This document shows, piece after piece, positions 17,944 through 25,137 of a stretch of DNA of 64,000 nucleotides. Made by a program: the position numbers and the translations under genes. The first letter of the stretch is position 1. Each line of letters begins with the position of its first letter. Source of the DNA: Acinetobacter sp. ANC 4805 (GTDB lineage: Bacteria > Pseudomonadota > Gammaproteobacteria > Pseudomonadales > Moraxellaceae); NCBI RefSeq assembly GCF_022549495.1, contig NZ_JAKZGD010000001.1, positions 62,001 to 126,000 on the forward strand, written 5' to 3'. The notes below the pieces were generated by a model, which did no database searches, was not told the origin of the DNA, and saw only the letters and a list, made by a program, of their open reading frames with translations.

Positions 17944-18498
17944 ATGTCATTTGACTTCGTAAAAATCTTTAAAGAAATTGATCTTCATAAAAACGATACT
18001 GATGTTGATAATTTTATGACAACGGTCATTAATCATTGTCATGAAATGCAGCCAAATAAAAATTGGGAACTATTCAAAGCATTAGATTACACAGCAGAAG
18101 TTAAAAGTTTAGCTCCCCATGTAATTAATATTTTAGAAAAAGAAGCTTCTCCCTTTATTGAGCAAGGATTTTGGTTTGGTCTTTCTGATAATGGGTATCT
18201 ATATTTTGCAGTATCAGATCAATACATTTCAGAAGAAGATAACCTAGATTGGATGTCTGAAGCCCAAACATATTATCCTGAACAAGGTGCCTTTAGCTCT
18301 GAAATTTTACGATCTATTGAAGATTTAGCAGATGAAACCGAGCTAGATAATTATGCTGAGTATCCTTTTTTCTTAGCTTATGCACTTAAACTGGCACAAG
18401 CATCAATCAATCATTATAAAACCGCTTATCCAGAGAGAAAGATTGGGTATTCTGTTGGGTATGATTCAGGAGATTTCATTACTGGAGGATGGATTTAA
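17944..18498 (+). CDS. Unknown protein enclosed in dif module B
   Basis: The 184-aa product is strongly acidic, without signal peptide or membrane helices. It has aromatic-rich segments (GFWFGLSDNGYLYFAVSDQY near residues 77-97; VGYDSGDFITGGWI at the end). I do not recognise a family. The similar first residues (MSF) and acidic character recall the 113-aa neighbour, but I see no clear alignment. The gene lies between pdif sites 3 and 4, ending 8 bp before site 4, and is A/T-rich. A defensive, immunity or antitoxin role would fit the cargo usually found in dif modules; this is inference from context only. Confidence 0.74.
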   Translation: MSFDFVKIFKEIDLHKNDTDVDNFMTTVINHCHEMQPNKNWELFKALDYTAEVKSLAPHVINILEKEASPFIEQGFWFGLSDNGYLYFAVSDQYISEEDNLDWMSEAQTYYPEQGAFSSEILRSIEDLADETELDNYAEYPFFLAYALKLAQASINHYKTAYPERKIGYSVGYDSGDFITGGWI

Positions 18499-18505
18499 CT
18501 CATCC

Positions 18506-18533
18506 ATTTAACATAATGGGCATTATGCGAAAT
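18506..18533 (-). other. pdif-type XerC/XerD site 4 (inverted)
   Basis: On the minus strand: XerC-type half ATTTCGCATAA, spacer TGCCCA, XerD-type half TTATGTTAAAT. Both halves are close to ideal, the XerD half being the same as in the E. coli chromosomal dif site. It closes module B. A further half-site-like stretch at 18560-18581 is degenerate. Confidence 0.87.
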
Positions 18534-18669
18534 CATTCTTTATTATTTTAATTAAATCAATTTCTTATAAATTTAACATAACCTAAAAAAACACCTAAAA
18601 GCCGACACAGAAACAAGTTGGCTTCTTTTTGAGCAGTTCTGATATTTCTTGCCAAGTATAAAACTAACC

Positions 18670-18873
18670 ATGTACGCTTTTTCTTACACCAATTCCAGTC
18701 AATGACCCATATTCGTACCGATCCAAATCACCTAATATCAACTCATCAGGGAACAGGAAGTTCCAAAACATAAAACAAGAATGATAAGTTTGAGCATCAG
18801 GACGTGAGGTAGGACAGGAGTTATACCTAAAGTGCGAAATACGAAAAAGCCCGACAGGATGTCGGGCTTTTTT
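18670..18873. repeat. 204-bp direct repeat, copy 1
   Basis: This stretch recurs at 20094-20296 in the same orientation with only scattered differences. Both copies start ATGTACGCTTTTTCTTACAC and end in the same terminator. Copy 1 lies directly downstream of the LysR gene (minus strand). It has a minus-strand frame of about 70 codons that is not kept as a plausible gene. It could be a duplicated 3' region or a small RNA unit. Confidence 0.85.
18843..18873. terminator. Bidirectional terminator in repeat copy 1
   Basis: AAAAAGCCCGAC/GTCGGGCTTTTTT with loop AGGAT. T-runs exist on both strands, so it can end the LysR transcript (minus) and any plus-strand transcript of the repeat. Confidence 0.88.
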
Positions 18874-18899
18874 CATTTGATCTAAAACTCGGTAAGTTC

Positions 18900-19808
18900 T
18901 TAAAAGTTCATCTGCTTAGCATTGTAATAAGCATGAATAGCATCTGCACAACTGTTAATGATTGGGTCTTCATTCTTTTTCCAAATTAATCTGACTTCAC
19001 TCAATGCATTTTCATCATGAATGGGAATCAGTCTGACATTATTTGGAAGAATCACTTTAAATTCCTCGGGTACGATACAAATGCCAAAACCATTCGCGAC
19101 TAATTCCAGTTGAGACCTTTTTCTCGAATAGATTTTGGTTCTTTTAGGGGTAAAACCATTGACTAAACATAAATTGGCAGCCAGATAGCTTAGCCCACCA
19201 CGTCCTTTATGAGGCACAGAAACAAAATTAAGTTGTGCTAACTCTCGAATCGTCACACTTTCTTTTTCATAGAAAAAGGAGTCTGAGCTATGAGCAGCAA
19301 CGTATAAAGGGGCAGTGTATAAACTGATCGAATTTACATCATTTAGATTGTGATAAATCGGCGGGCGAATAAAGCCCAAATCAATGCTGCCATTTAATAA
19401 ATATTCGAGCTGTAGTTCAGATGATAAAGTATTCATTTCAATATCAATCAAACGTGTATCACACAACTGCTCAAAGATTTCGAGCTTATTTTGATCAAGT
19501 ACAATGCTGCTAGAGTGCGCAATTTTAATAATTCTACCTTCACCACGACTAATACTTTGAGCACTAACAATCGAGCTTTTTAAATGATCAAGATTGGTCT
19601 TTAAACTTTTATACAGTGCCTCACCTGCAGGTGTTAGTTTAATTTTCTTTTCTGAACGATCAAAAATTTCAAAGCCTAGTTCTTCTTCTAAATTTTTAAT
19701 TTGCCTGCTGAGTGCTGATTGGGCAATGAAAAGCTTTTCTGACGCTGCGATAAAGCCACCAGTTTCAACAATCGTGATTAGATAATTGAATTGTTTTAAT
19801 GTCCACAT
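18900..19808 (-). CDS. LysR-family transcriptional regulator
   Basis: The 302-aa protein has the LysR N-terminal winged helix-turn-helix (FNYLITIVETGGFIAASEKLFIAQSALSRQIKNLEEELG, about residues 7-45). A linker helix and a periplasmic-binding-protein-like effector domain follow. Such regulators usually control a divergent neighbour; here the only divergent frame is a 41-codon small protein at 19905. The effector is unknown. The gene is bracketed by the two copies of the 204-bp repeat, which may reflect acquisition or rearrangement of this segment. Confidence 0.93.
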   Translation of the reverse strand: MWTLKQFNYLITIVETGGFIAASEKLFIAQSALSRQIKNLEEELGFEIFDRSEKKIKLTPAGEALYKSLKTNLDHLKSSIVSAQSISRGEGRIIKIAHSSSIVLDQNKLEIFEQLCDTRLIDIEMNTLSSELQLEYLLNGSIDLGFIRPPIYHNLNDVNSISLYTAPLYVAAHSSDSFFYEKESVTIRELAQLNFVSVPHKGRGGLSYLAANLCLVNGFTPKRTKIYSRKRSQLELVANGFGICIVPEEFKVILPNNVRLIPIHDENALSEVRLIWKKNEDPIINSCADAIHAYYNAKQMNF

Positions 19809-19904
19809 ATCTCAAAATTAGATCATTGCTTGTTTTTTCTATATTAGATTAGATGGTAAAAATCTTATACCTTTTTCATAGATTCTTTATTTGAGTAACT
19901 GAAG

Positions 19905-20030
19905 ATGACCATGACAAAGAAAATATTGATATTGATCGCTTTTGTTATCATTTGTGTGCTCGCTCAAAGCTATGATGCTTATATGGGAATGACGAACTCC
20001 ATAGATCATATGAATTTATTGGGTGATTAA
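19905..20030 (+). CDS. Small single-helix protein divergent from LysR
   Basis: A 41-codon frame starts ATGACCATGACAAAG and encodes a positively charged start, a hydrophobic helix (KKILILIAFVIICVLAQSY) and a short polar tail ending LLGD. It would be a one-helix membrane or secreted peptide. It may also start at the second ATG (19911). The Shine-Dalgarno is weak. It is the only open frame divergent from the LysR gene, so it may be its target or the stump of a larger lost gene. Confidence 0.45.
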   Translation: MTMTKKILILIAFVIICVLAQSYDAYMGMTNSIDHMNLLGD

Positions 20031-20093
20031 CAGAATGCATTTAACTTAAAGCTTAGATTTAATCCATTTGATAAATGGTCCAAGCATTGAATG

Positions 20094-20296
20094 ATGTACG
20101 CTTTTTCTTACACCAATTCCAGTCAATGACCCATATCCGTACACATCCAAATCACTTAATATCAACTCATCGGGAACAGGAAGTTCCAAAACATAAAACA
20201 AGAATGATAAGTTTGTGCATCAGGATGTGAGGTATGACAGGAGTTGTATCTAGTGAAAGGAATACGAAAAAGCCCGACAGGATGTCGGGCTTTTTT
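20094..20296. repeat. 204-bp direct repeat, copy 2
   Basis: Second copy of the element at 18670-18873, same orientation, 1.4 kb away, with small differences (for example one base less after CTCATC). It sits downstream of the minus-strand DUF2147 gene just as copy 1 sits downstream of the LysR gene. Its terminal hairpin GCCCGAC/GTCGGGC at 20270-20296 is unchanged. Confidence 0.85.
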
Positions 20297-20329
20297 ACTT
20301 TTGCTTTGATAGTGTTAACCACAATCACT

Positions 20330-20794
20330 TTACAATCGAATCCATGTCATATTTCGGAAAGTATTATTGCTAGGATTTTTTGTATTGATGTTTAACATTT
20401 TACCTGTTTTGCTCAAACGCGCGTTTAGGTTGTATTTATAGCCATCATAAGGATTTATCCAAATACCGAGTCCAAATTCCTCATTTGGGCTGAGCATCTT
20501 AAGACCCGTTAAAACTTCCATACCGATGATTGGTTGATTTTTTAAAGCGCCTGAACATAGGGTGCATAAAGTCGGTATTGCCTCTTTACCTAGAGGATAC
20601 ATTTTGACAATCACGGCACTATATTGTTCAGTCTTAGAGTTCCGTCTAATCACAATATCAGATAAATAAGAACCAGTGCGTTCATCTACAACTTTCCAAG
20701 TCCCAATTAAGGGATCAGTCGGTGTAGCGATTGCAGCAAATGGACTGCTTAGTCCAAAGAGAAATACTAAAGTGCGGAAAAAATGAGGATTCAT
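20330..20794 (-). CDS. DUF2147-family secreted protein
   Basis: The product starts with a signal peptide (MNPHFFRTLVFLFGLSSPFAAIA), then the DUF2147 pattern: IGTWKVVDERTGSYLSDIVI, a Cys pair LCTLCSG, GMEVLTGLK, YDGYKYNLNARLSKTGKML and the closing TWIRL. Mature length is about 130 residues. DUF2147 proteins are exported beta-rich proteins of unknown role. The frame extends upstream to 20884 but the signal peptide begins at 20794, which I take as the start. A paralogue lies at 47384-47821. It is downstream of phoR on the same strand, separated by a terminator. Confidence 0.86.
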   Translation of the reverse strand: MNPHFFRTLVFLFGLSSPFAAIATPTDPLIGTWKVVDERTGSYLSDIVIRRNSKTEQYSAVIVKMYPLGKEAIPTLCTLCSGALKNQPIIGMEVLTGLKMLSPNEEFGLGIWINPYDGYKYNLNARLSKTGKMLNINTKNPSNNTFRNMTWIRL

Positions 20795-20882
20795 AAAGTA
20801 TTTTACATCTAAATAAGAATGCGTTAGCAGTGAAATTAAACAAGGTATTATTATATTGTTATTGTAATCAGATTGTAATATC

Positions 20883-20919
20883 AAATATTTAGGGAGCGAT
20901 TTAAGCTCCCTAAATATTT
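20883..20919 (-). terminator. Terminator after phoR
   Basis: A 15-bp perfect inverted repeat (AAATATTTAGGGAGC and its complement around a 7-base loop) directly follows the phoR stop at 20920. Confidence 0.85.
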
Positions 20920-22278
20920 TTAAACGATACGATATAAACGCTCTTTAGGGAATACTGCAGTAAAGGTTGACCCTTCATTTTCTTTCGAGCTGATTTCTAA
21001 ATGTGCACCATGCTGCATCAAGACATGTTTGACAATCGCAAGACCTAAACCTGTGCCACCTGTTTGACGACTACGTGCACTGTCTACACGATAAAAGCGC
21101 TCGGTTAAACGTGGTAAATGTTTTGGATTAATACCGATCCCATTATCTTGCACAGTAAAGTAAGCATGATCACCATCTTCATGCCAACCAATGGTAATAA
21201 TGCCGCCTTTTGGCGTGTATTTAATTGCATTGGTAATTAAATTGCTGAAAGCACTGGCAATTTCCATATCTGAGCCAATCAGATCACAATGGCTGTCGAT
21301 ATCGAGATTTAACGTGTGACCATAGTCCAAATTGTAGGCACGAGCATCATCAAATAATTGATTCATTAAATTTGCCATATCAATAATTTGGTTTTTTGCG
21401 ACTTTCTTATTGTTTTCCAAATTGGATAACAGCAATAAATCATTGACCAAAGCATTCATACGTTTAGTTTGTGACTGCATTTGAGTAAAAGCACGTTTCC
21501 AACGCGGCGTAATGTCATCTTGATCGATAAATGTTTCGATATAACCACTCAGTACGGTGAGTGGTGTGCGTAATTCATGTGAGATGTTATCGACAAAGTC
21601 TTTACGCATTTGTTCAAGGTTATGTACTCGTGTCGTGTCATGAGCGACTAAGAGGCGACTTTCTCCACCAAAGCGTGTCAGTTTCACTTGCACATAGCGG
21701 TCTTCATCCATTTGTGCTTGTAGGCGAATACCATCAGGTGCTTGATCAATATGATTAAAATATTCAATAAAACTCGGTTGGCGCAAAATAGCCAATAGAT
21801 TACGCCCGCGATCTAAGGGATTAATCCCTAATAGTTTTTCTGCCGCAGGGTTCCACCATTCAATTTGGTGTTGGTCATCAATCAAAACCACAGCTTCTGC
21901 TAGTGCAACCAAAGAGGATTGTGCACGGTCAATTAATCCGACCATTTCCGCTTGAACAATACGCTCTTGGCGTTGTGCACGATAGACATTGAATAATAAT
22001 GCCCCCCAAATTCCGCTTAGGTTGGGAGGAACATCATAAGGACGATTTGAAATCCATTCATTGACTAAATACAGTGACCGAAGTTGTAGGAAAAAAAACA
22101 ACACGAATGCGACAAAAATACAGCTCCAGAAGTATCCAACCCCGAATCCAATTAAGCTCGCAATCAATAAGAAAAAAAGTAACAGTCTTAAATCTTGTTT
22201 TGCAAACGTCCATAAATTGCTGTGACGGAAACGTTGATGTTCACGTGCAAGCTCAGGGACGGGATAAGGTTCATACAT
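20920..22278 (-). CDS. phoR: Phosphate-regulon sensor histidine kinase PhoR
   Basis: PhoR phosphorylates PhoB when phosphate is scarce, taking its signal from the Pst transporter through PhoU. The 452-aa protein has two adjacent membrane segments (about 29-70), a PAS-like segment (about 115-215; AVVLIDDQHQIEWWNPAAEKLLG) and the HisKA box FVDNISHELRTPL with phospho-acceptor H234. The ATPase domain has N, G1 and G2 boxes (NLITNAIKYTP, DNGIGI, GTGLGLAIVKH). It follows phoB by 9 bp. The short N-terminal double hairpin without a periplasmic domain is typical of PhoR. Confidence 0.96.
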   Translation of the reverse strand: MYEPYPVPELAREHQRFRHSNLWTFAKQDLRLLLFFLLIASLIGFGVGYFWSCIFVAFVLFFFLQLRSLYLVNEWISNRPYDVPPNLSGIWGALLFNVYRAQRQERIVQAEMVGLIDRAQSSLVALAEAVVLIDDQHQIEWWNPAAEKLLGINPLDRGRNLLAILRQPSFIEYFNHIDQAPDGIRLQAQMDEDRYVQVKLTRFGGESRLLVAHDTTRVHNLEQMRKDFVDNISHELRTPLTVLSGYIETFIDQDDITPRWKRAFTQMQSQTKRMNALVNDLLLLSNLENNKKVAKNQIIDMANLMNQLFDDARAYNLDYGHTLNLDIDSHCDLIGSDMEIASAFSNLITNAIKYTPKGGIITIGWHEDGDHAYFTVQDNGIGINPKHLPRLTERFYRVDSARSRQTGGTGLGLAIVKHVLMQHGAHLEISSKENEGSTFTAVFPKERLYRIV

Positions 22279-22287
22279 AAAGGATTT

Positions 22288-22998
22288 TTAACCTGCTGCT
22301 AAATCAGCGCGTGTAGAGAAACGGTAACCTGTGCCGCGTACCGTTTGTACAAAACGATCAACGCCGAAAGGTTCTAAAACTTTGCGTAAACGACGGATAT
22401 GTACATCGATGGTACGGTCTTCGATATAGACATTGCCACCCCAAACCTGATCAAGTAGTTGTGCACGTGTGTACGCACGCTCTGGGTGGGTCATAAAGAA
22501 AGCCAGTAAGCGATATTCAGTTGGACCCATCTCTAAAATACTATTGCCAAAGCTGACGCGTTGGCTAACAGGGTCAAGCATTAAACCATTGGCATCAATG
22601 ACTTTTTCGCCACTGAGAGCATTGGCACGACGTAATACAGCCTTGATACGAGAAACCAATTCACGTGTGGAGAATGGTTTGGTCATGTAATCATCTGCAC
22701 CTGCATCAAGTCCTTGCACTTTATGGTCTTCTTCACCACGTGCAGTGAGCATGATCACAGGAATCTCTGCCAAGTTTTCATCACGTTTGAGGCGACGGCA
22801 TAGATCTACACCACTGACACCCCCTGGTAGCATCCAATCCAGCAAAATAAGAGCAGGACGCTGATCGACGATAATCTGATGCGCTTGTTTGGCATCCTCT
22901 GCTTGTAAACATTGGAAGCCTGCCATATCCAAAGAGGTATGGATCATTTCGCGGATCGGTAACTCATCATCGACAATTAAAATATAGTCATCTTTCAC
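22288..22998 (-). CDS. phoB: Phosphate-regulon response regulator PhoB
   Basis: PhoB is the OmpR-type activator of the phosphate-starvation regulon. The receiver domain has the acidic pair DD (10-11), phosphorylation site D54 (LLDWMLPG), MLTARGEE and the KPFSTREL Lys. The C-terminal winged helix (about 140-232) includes [31 protein letters not shown], given as the segment near 187-217. Length 236 aa is normal. Two Pho-box-like direct repeats upstream suggest autoregulation. The gene is the first of phoB-phoR. Confidence 0.97.
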   Translation of the reverse strand: MKDDYILIVDDELPIREMIHTSLDMAGFQCLQAEDAKQAHQIIVDQRPALILLDWMLPGGVSGVDLCRRLKRDENLAEIPVIMLTARGEEDHKVQGLDAGADDYMTKPFSTRELVSRIKAVLRRANALSGEKVIDANGLMLDPVSQRVSFGNSILEMGPTEYRLLAFFMTHPERAYTRAQLLDQVWGGNVYIEDRTIDVHIRRLRKVLEPFGVDRFVQTVRGTGYRFSTRADLAAG

Positions 22999-23042
22999 AG
23001 CGCAATACCCTTAAATTTGTAACGGTGAACCGTTTTGTTGTT

Positions 23043-23060
23043 ATGACAGGCTTATTACAA
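23043..23060 (-). promoter_or_regulatory. Pho-box-like repeat proximal to phoB
   Basis: On the minus strand TTGTAAT and CTGTCAT start 11 bp apart, the spacing of PhoB half-sites (consensus CTGTCAT). It ends about 45 bp before the phoB start, consistent with activation of phoBR by PhoB itself. Confidence 0.55.
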
Positions 23061-23142
23061 AGATTAATTATGACAATATCATTGCAAAAGAGTGAATAAA
23101 GTCGAATTTAGCAATAAATTGTGACAATTCTGGGGCAAAGCA

Positions 23143-23160
23143 GTGACCAAATGATGACAA
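23143..23160 (-). promoter_or_regulatory. Pho-box-like repeat distal to phoB
   Basis: On the minus strand TTGTCAT and TGGTCAC start 11 bp apart. It lies 145 bp before phoB, so it may be an upstream or auxiliary PhoB site. Confidence 0.4.
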
Positions 23161-23247
23161 GTTGTTTGTAAATAAAACAAATAAATTCATTTGGTTAATA
23201 CTGCTATCATCGTATACTTTTGTTTGTCACAAAACTGTAAAAGGATT

Positions 23248-23925
23248 TTAATTTTTTTGAGAAGTTGTTTCAATAAAGGATAAAAACACGGCGCAACAGG
23301 CAGATAATACATCTTCTAAGGGTTGTTTAAAACTTTCAGAAACCCAACGGATAATAATATGTGTCACATAACCATTTAAACCTGTTGCCATTAAAGAAAC
23401 TTCCTCAGTACTTTGTGGCGCATTTGGCATGGTAATCATCACGAATGCCTGAATAATACGATCAAATTGGGTTAATGTTTCCTGAATCGTGGCTTGATTA
23501 TGCAGGTCTTGAACCAACATGGCATCGATATAAATAATCCGAGCCATACGGGGATCATCTTTAATCGCATTGAGTAAAGCAGATAAACCCGCATTGACCA
23601 TATTCTTGGGTTCGGGTGCAGCCATTAATACCGCTTGAGTTAAACAGTTTTGCATTTTGCCAATCATTCTTAAAAAAACTGTTTGGAACAGTTCCTCGCT
23701 TTTTTTAAACGATTCATAAAAATAACGTTCAGTCAGTTTTGCTTCATTACAAACATCTTTGACGGTGACAGAAAAAAAGCCATGTGTCCCATAGGTGGCG
23801 ATACCTGCTTCAATGAGTTTTTCCCGACGTAATTCTTTACGTTCAGTTAAAGAGAGACCTTTAAACTGACGCTCTTTCGCTTCGGTATTATTTTTTTTAC
23901 GTGTCGCTAGATCTTCAGTTGCCAT
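23248..23925 (-). CDS. TetR-family transcriptional regulator
   Basis: The 225-aa protein has a basic N-terminal extension (about 1-30), then the TetR DNA-binding helix-turn-helix (EAGIATYGTHGFFSVTVKDV and KLTERYFYESFKKSEELF, about 40-85). A helical ligand domain follows that I cannot assign to a ligand. It is divergent from the short-chain dehydrogenase at 24232. A perfect 7-7 bp inverted repeat lies over that gene's promoter, so repression of the dehydrogenase is likely. Confidence 0.92.
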   Translation of the reverse strand: MATEDLATRKKNNTEAKERQFKGLSLTERKELRREKLIEAGIATYGTHGFFSVTVKDVCNEAKLTERYFYESFKKSEELFQTVFLRMIGKMQNCLTQAVLMAAPEPKNMVNAGLSALLNAIKDDPRMARIIYIDAMLVQDLHNQATIQETLTQFDRIIQAFVMITMPNAPQSTEEVSLMATGLNGYVTHIIIRWVSESFKQPLEDVLSACCAVFLSFIETTSQKN

Positions 23926-24133
23926 TGAAAAAACCGTTCCCTAAAAAGTCTTTGAATCGTATATCTAAGATTTATTTGCATTTTAAACAGGTCTTACAGA
24001 TTTAGAATAACTAAATTTCGTAAAACATGCCTGATCACACTTCAACATTTTAAGTCATAAAACGTAAATAGACCTAATATGACAAGCAATATGTTGGTTA
24101 TTGCCATTTGTCTTAAAGCTGTAGTGTACTATA

Positions 24134-24162
24134 TTGACAACATGTATTGTCAAAATTATATT
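24134..24162 (+). promoter_or_regulatory. SDR promoter overlapped by TetR-type operator
   Basis: The inverted repeat TTGACAA-N6-TTGTCAA (24134-24153) contains a perfect -35 hexamer TTGACA. A -10-like TATATT lies 17 bp further on at 24157-24162. An operator covering the promoter in this way would let the divergent TetR protein block RNA polymerase. Confidence 0.72.
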
Positions 24163-24231
24163 GGTTACATCTTAAACGGCACATGATCTAGACAAATATG
24201 TGCATATCATTCGCAATACAAAGGATAGGCA

Positions 24232-25059
24232 ATGAAAAATTTTAAAAATAAAGTCGCAGCGATCACAGGTGCAGGTTCTGGGATTGGACAACAATTGGCA
24301 ATTTTATTGGCTAAACAAGGTTGCCATTTGTCATTGAGTGATATCAATGAGAAAGGATTGGCGCAAACTGTTGAGTTGGTAAAACAAAATCCCATCACTG
24401 TAACCACCAAAGTGCTTGATGTTTCAAACCGCGATGCGGTAAAGCAATGGGCGCAAGAAACCGTTCAAGATCATGGTTCTGTGAATATGATTTTCAATAA
24501 CGCAGGTGTAGCGTTAGGTTCAACTGTTGAAGGTGCGAGCTATGAAGATTTAGAATGGATCGTGGGAATTAACTTCTGGGGCGTGGTTTACGGCACTAAA
24601 GAATTCTTACCATTCATTAAGCAAACCAAAGATGGTCACATCATCAATATCTCAAGTATTTTTGGTTTAACCTCACAGCCAACACAATCTGCTTATAATG
24701 CAACTAAATTTGCAGTCCGTGGCTTTACTGAATCATTACGCCAAGAGCTTGATATTGAAAAGAGTGGTGTAAGTTCACTGTGCGTACACCCAGGAGGTAT
24801 TCGTACCAATATCGCAAAAGCTGCGAAAATGAACGATAGCCTAAAAAGCTTAGGTATGGACCCAAATAAATCAATCAAACAGTTTGATAAATTCTTACGT
24901 ACGCCACCTGAAGAAGCTGCACGTCAGATTCTAAATGCTGTGTTGAAAGATAAACGCCGTCTGTTGATTGGAACAGATGCACGTATTGTGGATTCTTTTC
25001 AGCGTTTATTCCCAACGGGTTATCAACGCCTTGCTGCATTCGCAACTAAAATGATGTAA
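24232..25059 (+). CDS. SDR-family NAD(P)-dependent oxidoreductase
   Basis: This is a classical short-chain dehydrogenase of 275 aa: nucleotide-binding loop ITGAGSGIGQQLA (residues 11-23), NNAG near 90, catalytic Ser in INISSIFGLTS and YNATKFA carrying the Tyr-x3-Lys pair. The region after the active site is longer than in minimal SDRs and ends FPTGYQRLAAFATKMM, a tail often seen in acyl or lipid-type SDRs. The substrate is not identifiable from sequence. It is probably controlled by the divergent TetR regulator through the operator at 24134. Confidence 0.93.
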   Translation: MKNFKNKVAAITGAGSGIGQQLAILLAKQGCHLSLSDINEKGLAQTVELVKQNPITVTTKVLDVSNRDAVKQWAQETVQDHGSVNMIFNNAGVALGSTVEGASYEDLEWIVGINFWGVVYGTKEFLPFIKQTKDGHIINISSIFGLTSQPTQSAYNATKFAVRGFTESLRQELDIEKSGVSSLCVHPGGIRTNIAKAAKMNDSLKSLGMDPNKSIKQFDKFLRTPPEEAARQILNAVLKDKRRLLIGTDARIVDSFQRLFPTGYQRLAAFATKMM

Positions 25060-25073
25060 GTTTCCGTGATTGT

Positions 25074-25106
25074 AAAAAAGCCATTCTGATGAGAATGGCT
25101 TTTTTA
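25074..25106 (+). terminator. Rho-independent terminator after SDR gene
   Basis: AAAAAAGCCATTC/GAATGGCTTTTTT around a short loop, 15 bp after the stop. The A-run makes it usable from the convergent MATE gene too. Confidence 0.9.
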
Positions 25107-25137
25107 TTGAAATTGCGAATTGTTGCTTGTGCGAATT

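Noticed and set aside
18506..18533. Site 4 as the chromosomal dif (terminus) site
   Set aside because: Both halves are close to dif, but the spacer TGCCCA differs from the usual TGTATA and it forms a pair with site 3 around a gene, so a pdif-type site is more likely.
18560..18581. Another Xer site after module B
   Set aside because: ATTTCTTATAA and ATTTAACATAA lie side by side without a 6-bp spacer and in conflicting orientation; at most a remnant.
18671..18876. 70-codon minus-strand protein in repeat copy 1
   Set aside because: The frame depends on sequence that differs between the two copies and starts in the terminator; no conserved coding signal.
23224..23241. Third Pho box (plus strand) near the end of the TetR gene
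   Set aside because: TTGTCAC and CTGTAAA are 11 bp apart, but the second half is poor and the place is not upstream of a likely target.
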